From Collinsella sp. (GTDB lineage: Bacteria; Actinomycetota; Coriobacteriia; Coriobacteriales; Coriobacteriaceae), in the NCBI GenBank assembly GCA_014871665.1, contig WGSL01000096.1, positions 1 through 5,335 on the forward strand: a DNA stretch of 5,335 bases, given 5' to 3'. This document shows positions 1 through 4,939 of the stretch, one piece after another. Numbering within the stretch: position 1 is the stretch's first letter; each line of letters opens with the position of its first letter. The position numbers and the translations under genes are program-made. Below the pieces are notes generated by a model. The model had not been told where the DNA came from and ran no database searches. It worked only from the letters and a program-made list of their open reading frames with translations.

Positions 1-142
1 GTCCCTTGCGGCGTATTTTTTATTTAAGCCGTCCAAGTTTTGGGGTGCAGTTCACGAAACGCTTTCCGGGGGCTCTGCGAGACATTGGATTGAAAATCCT
101 GGCGGGCGGGCCTATGCCCAAGCGCCAACAGCGACCAACATG
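1..142. other. Gene-free left edge, downstream of the membrane protein gene
   Basis: No coding region is supported here. Small symmetries are visible: GGATT-GAA-AATCC (87-99), and CCAA-GTT-TTGG around 34-44. Neither is followed by a clear T-run in the minus-strand direction, so I cannot identify the terminator of the membrane protein gene. The stretch could also hold the start region of a gene beyond the left edge. Confidence 0.3.
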
Positions 143-1150
143 TTACTCGGCGTGCGCGTAATCAACCTTGGCGCGGCGAGCGGTAGCCTTCTCCCAATCG
201 CTGGTGCCCTCAAAGACATCCTGCTTGTAGGGATTGCGGCCGAGCTTCTTGGCGCGGTAGGCGATGTAGATGATCGCGGCGACATTGGCGACCAGTGCGG
301 CGATCGAGACCGCGGTGGCGGCGCCGGGGTCGAGCGTGGAGTGGGTCACAAAGATGGACTCCTCCTGGAAGTACGGGAACACCTGGGCAAACATGCACCA
401 AATAGCAAGCGTAAAGGCGCGGTTCTGGATCCAGCCGCCCTTGTTCCAGATAAAGGCGGCGACGGTGGGCGCCAGCAGTAGCGCAAAACCGCAGAACCAG
501 GAGTGGGTGGGCAGGCAGTTGTAGGTGTAGCAGAAGTTCCAGATATCGTAGGCGATGATGTAGACCCAGGTCATGTCGGGCCACAGCATGTCGGTCTTGT
601 CCTCGGAGGCGTAGACGCTCCACCAACCGGTCATGCAGAAGATGTTGATGAGACCGGCGATGCCGTTGAACACGTTGTTCCAGCCGGCAAGCTGCGTGGC
701 ACCCTCGGAGGTGACCCAGGTGGACTGGCCCAGGACAAAGAAGTGATAGGCGCTCTCGAAGTCGGACACGACGGCGATCAAGATGTTGATGGCGACGATC
801 ACAAACGGCCACGCGCGGAACCAATGCGCCTTGCCGATCTTGCCCCACTGGTACTTAATGGCAATGAAGCCCCAGCAACCGGCCAGCGCCGCGTACACCT
901 TGGCGTAGTGGAACCAGCTGTTCTGGTACACGTGGGTGGGGTTGGTGAGCGCCCACTCGGCACCCTGCGAAACGCCCACGGCGATGGCGACGCAGTAGAT
1001 GGTCATGGCCAGCGGAGCCACGCCAAAGATGATTGCCGCGCCCAGCTTGGTGCGGCGGCCGACCTCGTTGAGCACGATCAGGCCAATAAAGACCATGGCC
1101 CAGCCAGCCCAGTGGATAAGGGTATCGCTACCCCAAACGTCGAACAGCAT
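143..1150 (-). CDS. Tryptophan-rich polytopic membrane protein (probable DUF5692 family)
   Basis: This gene encodes a 335-residue integral membrane protein of unknown function. Hydrophobic stretches at about residues 11-28, 37-60, 80-99, 112-129, 155-178, 193-212, 217-235, 243-260 and 277-297 suggest eight or nine membrane segments. A basic, hydrophilic tail follows from about residue 299 (RAKKLGRNPYKQ), and no cleavable signal peptide is evident. It contains 21 tryptophans (about 6%) plus many Tyr and Phe, with aromatic clusters such as W176-W177 and a Y201-D-I-W-N-F stretch. From memory the length and aromatic pattern fit DUF5692, a family without an assigned activity; no search was run. 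The ATG has a strong GAAAGGAG site (1157-1164) upstream. It lies 63 bases behind the TetR-type gene on the same strand, so the two are probably co-transcribed and the regulator may control it. A transporter or membrane sensor for an aromatic or lipophilic ligand is possible, but nothing here proves it. Confidence 0.9.
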   Translation of the reverse strand: MLFDVWGSDTLIHWAGWAMVFIGLIVLNEVGRRTKLGAAIIFGVAPLAMTIYCVAIAVGVSQGAEWALTNPTHVYQNSWFHYAKVYAALAGCWGFIAIKYQWGKIGKAHWFRAWPFVIVAINILIAVVSDFESAYHFFVLGQSTWVTSEGATQLAGWNNVFNGIAGLINIFCMTGWWSVYASEDKTDMLWPDMTWVYIIAYDIWNFCYTYNCLPTHSWFCGFALLLAPTVAAFIWNKGGWIQNRAFTLAIWCMFAQVFPYFQEESIFVTHSTLDPGAATAVSIAALVANVAAIIYIAYRAKKLGRNPYKQDVFEGTSDWEKATARRAKVDYAHAE

Positions 1151-1156
1151 GCTGCT

Positions 1157-1164
1157 CTCCTTTC
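1157..1164 (-). promoter_or_regulatory. Ribosome binding site of the membrane protein gene
   Basis: On the minus strand GAAAGGAG stands six bases before the ATG at 1150. It is a near-ideal Shine-Dalgarno sequence and fixes the start of the 335-residue protein. Confidence 0.8.
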
Positions 1165-1168
1165 ACAC

Positions 1169-1196
1169 GCCCGCGGCCCCTCTTCCGATCGCGGGC
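1169..1196 (-). other. Intercistronic inverted repeat between regulator and membrane protein genes
   Basis: GCCCGCG (1169-1175) and CGCGGGC (1190-1196) form a perfect 7-bp GC-only stem around a 14-base loop. In the minus-strand transcript the hairpin sits 17 bases after the regulator's stop and ends four bases before the ribosome site of the membrane protein gene. No U-run follows, so it does not look like an ordinary intrinsic terminator. An mRNA processing or stability element, or one that sets the ratio of the two products, is possible. Function is inference; the symmetry is directly visible. Confidence 0.4.
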
Positions 1197-1213
1197 AGTT
1201 TGGCCAAATGTCG

Positions 1214-1876
1214 TCAGTTCTGGGGCTTGCGCTCCGGATACTTGGCGGTATAGCCCTCGATGTGGAGTGTCGAGGCGATGATTTCCTTGACCGTCTCGTC
1301 GGGCACATCGGGGTGCGTGCGGATATACATCAACAACCCCATGATGAGGGTGTAGAACGTCTCGTAGACATGGTCGATGCGTAGCTCATGATGGGCGACA
1401 AAATCCACCACGGTGGTGTCGCAGATATACTGCGCCACGCGCTGGACCACGTTGTGCAAAAAGCCGCCGTAGAGCGCGCCGCTGCTTGAGGTGAGCGTAC
1501 TCGGCAGCTCGTGGCCGCTGACGACCAGGCGCTTGAAGAGCGGGGCGACGGTGTCGAGTGCGCCCTCGATATCACCGGCGATGCGGCTGGCATTCCACTG
1601 CTCGAGCTCGGCGATAAAACCGTCGATTGCCTCGTCCATGACAGCGGTGACGGCGGCGTCCATATCGGCAAAGTAGTGGTAGAACAATGAGCGCGTGCAG
1701 CCGGCGCGTTTGGTCACGGCCGAGACAGATAGATGCGACACACCCAGCTCGGAACTCACGGTGCGCACGGCGGCGAGGATCTCGCGACGGCGTTCGTCGC
1801 CCGTCAGACGTTTGGCCGTGCTGTCGGGCGCGGGGACGGCATCGGCCACAGAGGTATCTGCTGTGTTGTTGCCCAT
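1214..1876 (-). CDS. TetR/AcrR-family transcriptional regulator
   Basis: This gene encodes a 220-residue one-component repressor of the TetR/AcrR type. After a polar N-terminal tail of about 22 residues, the DNA-binding domain runs from about residue 23 to 75. It has a first helix around RRREILAAVRTVSSELG and a helix-turn-helix at about 51-69 (SVSAVTKRAGCTRSLFYHYF), including the characteristic FYHYF end. The remaining 145 or so residues are mostly helical and would form the ligand-binding and dimerisation domain, which is too divergent to name a ligand. I chose the ATG at 1876 because GAAAGGCGG lies six bases before it. An in-frame GTG at 1915 would add 13 residues (233 total), but it has no good ribosome site and lies inside a 9-bp inverted-repeat arm. 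The gene precedes the membrane protein gene on the same strand and diverges from the flavoenzyme gene. The paired inverted repeats in the shared region are its likely operators, implying autoregulation and control of both directions. Confidence 0.93.
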   Translation of the reverse strand: MGNNTADTSVADAVPAPDSTAKRLTGDERRREILAAVRTVSSELGVSHLSVSAVTKRAGCTRSLFYHYFADMDAAVTAVMDEAIDGFIAELEQWNASRIAGDIEGALDTVAPLFKRLVVSGHELPSTLTSSSGALYGGFLHNVVQRVAQYICDTTVVDFVAHHELRIDHVYETFYTLIMGLLMYIRTHPDVPDETVKEIIASTLHIEGYTAKYPERKPQN

Positions 1877-1882
1877 GTTTTG

Positions 1883-1891
1883 CCGCCTTTC
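1883..1891 (-). promoter_or_regulatory. Ribosome binding site deciding the regulator start
   Basis: GAAAGGCGG on the minus strand lies six bases upstream of the ATG at 1876. It favours this start over the in-frame GTG at 1915, whose upstream sequence (CTGTTAG) has little anti-Shine-Dalgarno complementarity. Confidence 0.65.
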
Positions 1892-1924
1892 ATCCTCTTT
1901 TGCCTGACCGTTCACCTAACAGTC

Positions 1925-1955
1925 TTGAATATTGTTGACGGTTCGTCAATACTAT
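1925..1955 (+). promoter_or_regulatory. Candidate promoter for the flavoenzyme gene
   Basis: TTGAAT (1925-1930) and TACTAT (1950-1955), 19 bases apart, resemble -35 and -10 boxes. The spacing is longer than ideal and the -10 matches consensus at four of six positions. The first inverted repeat fills the spacer and the second begins just past the -10 box, so a bound repressor would block it. The AT-rich centre could equally serve the minus-strand promoter (TAGTAT read in reverse), but no convincing -35 partner was found there. Confidence 0.3.
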
Positions 1956-1976
1956 TTTTGACACAATGTCAACAAT
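1931..1976. promoter_or_regulatory. Probable double TetR-type operator in the divergent promoter region
   Basis: Two perfect 6-bp inverted repeats, each with a 3-base centre, are visible: TTGACG-GTT-CGTCAA (1935-1949) and TTGACA-CAA-TGTCAA (1958-1972). Their centres are 23 bases apart, close to two helical turns. The whole 46-base array is itself nearly symmetric, since it opens with ATTGTTGAC and closes with GTCAACAAT. TetR-type dimers typically bind inverted repeats of this size near their own promoter, and a tetR-like gene starts 55 bases away. Cognate binding is inferred. The position between divergent genes suggests control of both the regulator/membrane-protein operon and the flavoenzyme. 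Confidence 0.75.
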
Positions 1977-2054
1977 GGCGGGTGAACGGCATGGGGCATG
2001 CTCGACCTGCAAAAAAAAGAGGGGCGCTGCGGCCTCGTCGGGCTGCGGCAAGAG

Positions 2055-2060
2055 AAGGGA
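2055..2060 (+). promoter_or_regulatory. Ribosome binding site deciding the flavoenzyme start
   Basis: AAGGGA lies five bases before the ATG at 2066. It supports this start over in-frame upstream candidates (GTG 1982, ATG 1991), which would add an Arg/Lys-rich leader and place the coding sequence across an A8 tract (2011-2018) and the outer repeat arm. Confidence 0.65.
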
Positions 2061-2065
2061 CAACC

Positions 2066-4843
2066 ATGATTCTCAACGGACCGGGAATTAGCTACACCGA
2101 GCCCGACATTGGTTCGGAGTTCGTGCCGCCGCTGCCAGAGCATCCGCGCGAGGCAATCGTCAAGCTGTGCGAGCACTGCACTAACCGTCTGCTGCATCGC
2201 GACGAGCTGCTGGGCTACGAGTACTGGTCGTTTGCCGAGGCCGCGACCGACGAGCAGGCCGAGGTGCTCTGCAAGATGAAGATGCGCCGTCCCTATACGC
2301 TGCCCGAGGTGGTCAAGCTCACCGGCATGCCCGAGGCCATGATCGAGAAGATGCTCGACGACATGAGCTACACGGGTCTGCTCGAGTACAACTGGGAAAA
2401 TCCCGAGCGCGCCAAGCAGTGGGTGCTGCCCATGTTGGTACCGGGTTCCGCCGAGTTCCTCAACATGCGCGTGAGCCAGCTCGAGGAGCATCCGGTCTAT
2501 GCCAAGTTCTTTGAGCAGGCCTCCAAGGGGCCGCTGTCCAAAGCCACGCCGATGGTGCCGCCCGGAGGTGCCGGTATCGGCATGCACGTCATTCCGGTCG
2601 AGAAGGCTATCGATGCTTCGAGCACCTCGGTGCCTATTGAGCATATCGAGCACTGGCTCGACAAATACGAGGGTAAGTATGCCGCCAGCACCTGCAGCTG
2701 CCGCGCGAGCCGTCGCGTGATGGGCGAGGGCTGCGCCGACGACCCCGCCGACTGGTGCATTGCCGTGGGCGATATGGCCGACTATGTGGTTGAGACCGAC
2801 CGCGGCCACTATGTGACGCGCGACGAGGTTTACGACATCCTGCGCCAGGCCGAGGACAACGGCTTTGTGCACCAGATCACCAACATTGACGGCGAGAACA
2901 AAATCTTCGCCATCTGCAACTGCAACGTCAACGTGTGCTACGCCCTGCGCACCTCTCAGCTGTTCAACACGCCCAACCTGTCGCGCTCGGCCTATGTCGC
3001 CAAGGTCGAGAAGGACAAGTGCGTGGCCTGCGGTCGCTGCGTTGAGGTGTGTCCGGCTGGCGCCGCCAAGCTGGGCCAGAAGCTCTGCAGCAAAAAGGCC
3101 GGCGGCCGCTTACCCGAGTATCCGCGCCAGGAGCTGCCCGATGCCACCAAGTGGGACCACACCAAGTGGTCGCCCAACTACCGCAACGATAACCGTATCG
3201 AGACGCACGAGTCCGGCACCGCGCCCTGCAAGACGGCCTGCCCCGCGCACGTTGCCGTTCAGGGCTATCTGAAGCTTGCGGCGCAGGGCCGCTATGACGA
3301 GGCACTGGCGCTCATCAAGCGCGAGAACCCGCTGCCCGCTATCTGCGGCCGCGTGTGCAACCGCCGCTGCGAGGACGCCTGCACCCGCGGCCGTGTGGAC
3401 GCCGCCGTGGCTATCGACGAGGTCAAGAAGTTCATCGCCCAGCGCGATCTGGATGCCGCGACCCGCTATGTCCCACCTGTGGTGACCCCGACGCGAGCCG
3501 GCGGCTTCGACCAGAAGATCGCCATCATCGGTGCCGGTCCGGCCGGCCTGTCCTGCGCTTTCTACCTGGCCGAGAAGGGCTACAAGCCCGTCGTGTTCGA
3601 GAAGAACGAGCGCCCGGGCGGCATGCTCACCTATGGCATTCCCAGCTTTAAGCTGCAGAAGGATGTTATCGAGGCAGAGGTTGAGGTCATTCGCCTGATG
3701 GGCGCCGAGTTCCGCTATGGCGTTGAGGTCGGTCGCGATGTGACGCTCGACGAGCTGCGCGAGCAGGGCTTTAAGGCCTTTTATGTTGCCATCGGCTGCC
3801 AGGGCGGCCGCCGCGCCGGTATTCCGGGCGAGGCGGCCGAGGACGTGACCGTGGCCGTCGACTTCTTGCGCGAGGTCAACAGCGGCAAGATTGACGCGCT
3901 GCCCGGCCGCACCATCGTGGTGGGCGGCGGCAACGTGGCTATCGACGTCGCGCGCAACGCCTGCCGTCTGGGTTCCGAGCACGTTGAGATGTTCTGCCTG
4001 GAGAGCGAGGCCCAGATGCCCGCCAGCGAGGAGGAGCGTCGCGAGGCCGTTGAGGACGGCGCGCACATCAGCTGCGGCTGGGGCCCCAAGGAGGTTCACC
4101 TGGACGAGGCCGGTCGTGTGTGCGGCATCACCTTCAAGCGCTGCACGCGTGTCTTTGACGATGAGGGTCGGTTTGCGCCCGAGTACGACGAGAACGATAT
4201 GCGCCGTGTCGATGCCGACCGTGTCGTCATGTCGATTGGCCAGTCCATTGTGTGGGGCGATCTGCTGGCTGGCTCCAAGGTGGAGCTTGGCCGCGGCCAG
4301 GGCGCCCTTGCCGATCCCCAGACCTATCAGACCGCTGAGCCCGACATCTTTGTAGGCGGCGACGTCTACACCGGTCCGAGCTTTGCCATCGACGCTATCG
4401 CCGCCGGTCACGAGGCCGCCGTCTCCATCCATCGCTTTGTGCAGCCGGGTTCCACGCTCACCATCGGCCGCAACCAGCGCCGCTACACCGCGCTCGACCG
4501 CGACGATGTCGTGATCGAGAGCTACGACAACGCGAGCCGCGAGGTGGCGCATGTGGACCGCGAACGCGAGAAGGCCGCGCCGTTTAGCGAGTACGTCGAG
4601 ACCTTCACCGAGGAGCAGGTGCGCGCCGAGACCGCCCGCTGCCTGGGCTGCGGTGCCTCGATCGTCGACCCCAACAAGTGCATCGGCTGCGGTCTGTGCA
4701 CCACCAAGTGCGCGTTCGATGCCATCCACCTGGATCGCGATCGCCCCGAGTGCTCCACGATGGTCAAATACGAGCAAAAGCTCCCGAGCCTTGGCAAGTA
4801 TGCTTTAAAGCGTGCAATCAAAATCAAGTTCGGTCGTAAATAG
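2066..4843 (+). CDS. Multi-domain iron-sulfur FAD-dependent NAD(P)H oxidoreductase (GltD-like core)
   Basis: This 925-residue protein is predicted to be a soluble cytoplasmic electron-transfer enzyme linking NAD(P)H to ferredoxin-type clusters; its substrate is unknown. Residues 1-205 include a winged-helix-like stretch (about 74-112). Residues 206-340 form a ferredoxin-type module with C210, C212, C223 and C231, then C284, C286 and C291, then a classical 4Fe-4S motif (C319, C322, C325, C329-P). Residues 386-470 resemble the Fe-S helical domain of GltD and dihydropyrimidine dehydrogenase (C388, C392-P, C427, C431, C435, C439). The FAD site starts with GAGPAG (489-494), the NAD(P)H site with GGGNVA (620-625), and the second FAD motif is GGD (764-766). 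A C-terminal ferredoxin domain has C859 and C862, then C872, C875, C878 and C882. GltD alone is only about half this length, so this is a fusion. It diverges from the regulator operon. It is not a glutamate synthase subunit on this evidence, because no large-subunit gene is present. Family placement is confident; function is not. Confidence 0.93.
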   Translation: MILNGPGISYTEPDIGSEFVPPLPEHPREAIVKLCEHCTNRLLHRDELLGYEYWSFAEAATDEQAEVLCKMKMRRPYTLPEVVKLTGMPEAMIEKMLDDMSYTGLLEYNWENPERAKQWVLPMLVPGSAEFLNMRVSQLEEHPVYAKFFEQASKGPLSKATPMVPPGGAGIGMHVIPVEKAIDASSTSVPIEHIEHWLDKYEGKYAASTCSCRASRRVMGEGCADDPADWCIAVGDMADYVVETDRGHYVTRDEVYDILRQAEDNGFVHQITNIDGENKIFAICNCNVNVCYALRTSQLFNTPNLSRSAYVAKVEKDKCVACGRCVEVCPAGAAKLGQKLCSKKAGGRLPEYPRQELPDATKWDHTKWSPNYRNDNRIETHESGTAPCKTACPAHVAVQGYLKLAAQGRYDEALALIKRENPLPAICGRVCNRRCEDACTRGRVDAAVAIDEVKKFIAQRDLDAATRYVPPVVTPTRAGGFDQKIAIIGAGPAGLSCAFYLAEKGYKPVVFEKNERPGGMLTYGIPSFKLQKDVIEAEVEVIRLMGAEFRYGVEVGRDVTLDELREQGFKAFYVAIGCQGGRRAGIPGEAAEDVTVAVDFLREVNSGKIDALPGRTIVVGGGNVAIDVARNACRLGSEHVEMFCLESEAQMPASEEERREAVEDGAHISCGWGPKEVHLDEAGRVCGITFKRCTRVFDDEGRFAPEYDENDMRRVDADRVVMSIGQSIVWGDLLAGSKVELGRGQGALADPQTYQTAEPDIFVGGDVYTGPSFAIDAIAAGHEAAVSIHRFVQPGSTLTIGRNQRRYTALDRDDVVIESYDNASREVAHVDREREKAAPFSEYVETFTEEQVRAETARCLGCGASIVDPNKCIGCGLCTTKCAFDAIHLDRDRPECSTMVKYEQKLPSLGKYALKRAIKIKFGRK

Positions 4844-4858
4844 GTAACCATGGCGGGT

Positions 4859-4894
4859 AAGGGGACGGCGCAGACTAGATTTCGCCGTCCCCTT
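4859..4894 (+). terminator. Probable intrinsic terminator after the flavoenzyme gene
   Basis: AAGGGGACGGCG (4859-4870) pairs perfectly with CGCCGTCCCCTT (4883-4894) around a 12-base loop, starting 15 bases after the TAG stop. The downstream tract (GCTTTGAGTTTG) is only moderately T-rich, so termination may be incomplete. It separates the flavoenzyme gene from hypA. Confidence 0.7.
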
Positions 4895-4925
4895 GCTTTG
4901 AGTTTGCATCGCATCAACCGTTGTT

Positions 4926-4931
4926 GAAAGG
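4926..4931 (+). promoter_or_regulatory. Ribosome binding site of hypA, supporting the TTG start
   Basis: GAAAGG lies eight bases before the TTG at 4940. Together with the conserved HELGI residues that directly follow, it makes TTG the right start even though an out-of-frame ATG begins four bases later. No convincing promoter is visible in the 45 bases between the hairpin and this start. Confidence 0.7.
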
Positions 4932-4939
4932 TTTCTACC

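Larger units (their letters stand above)
1908..1989. repeat. Outer 9-bp inverted repeat flanking the operator pair
   Basis: CCGTTCACC (1908-1916) and GGTGAACGG (1981-1989) are perfect reverse complements that bracket the two inner inverted repeats in the divergent promoter region. Their centre (1948.5) is offset five bases from the centre of the inner array (1953.5), so this is a separate dyad and not an extension of it. It may hold accessory regulator half-sites. One arm overlaps the alternative GTG start of the regulator, which supports reading that stretch as regulatory rather than coding. Confidence 0.5.

Noticed and set aside
1..142. Possible tRNA, riboswitch or CRISPR-like element at the left edge
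   Set aside because: Only short 4-5 bp symmetries were found; no cloverleaf, repeat array or recognised aptamer pattern.
503..1384. 293-codon plus-strand open frame
   Set aside because: It lies opposite the membrane protein gene and crosses the gap into the regulator gene; its low-complexity Gly/Val/Asp/His-rich product is typical of a shadow frame.
1733..2065. N-terminal extension of the flavoenzyme reading frame by 111 residues
   Set aside because: The extension runs through the 5' part of the regulator gene and the operator region, lacks a ribosome site and looks non-protein-like; the ATG at 2066 has AAGGGA at good spacing.
1952..2872. 306-codon minus-strand open frame crossing the operator region
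   Set aside because: It is antisense to the start of the flavoenzyme, has no domain features and would overlay the operator array.
3110..4777. 555-codon open frame antisense to the flavoenzyme
   Set aside because: The plus-strand frame has all the conserved motifs. Long antisense frames are expected opposite GC-rich coding DNA, and this translation is Ala/Leu/Gly/His-rich without recognisable motifs.
4850..4927. 25-codon small ORF starting at ATG 4850
   Set aside because: It has no ribosome site and is largely made of the terminator hairpin.
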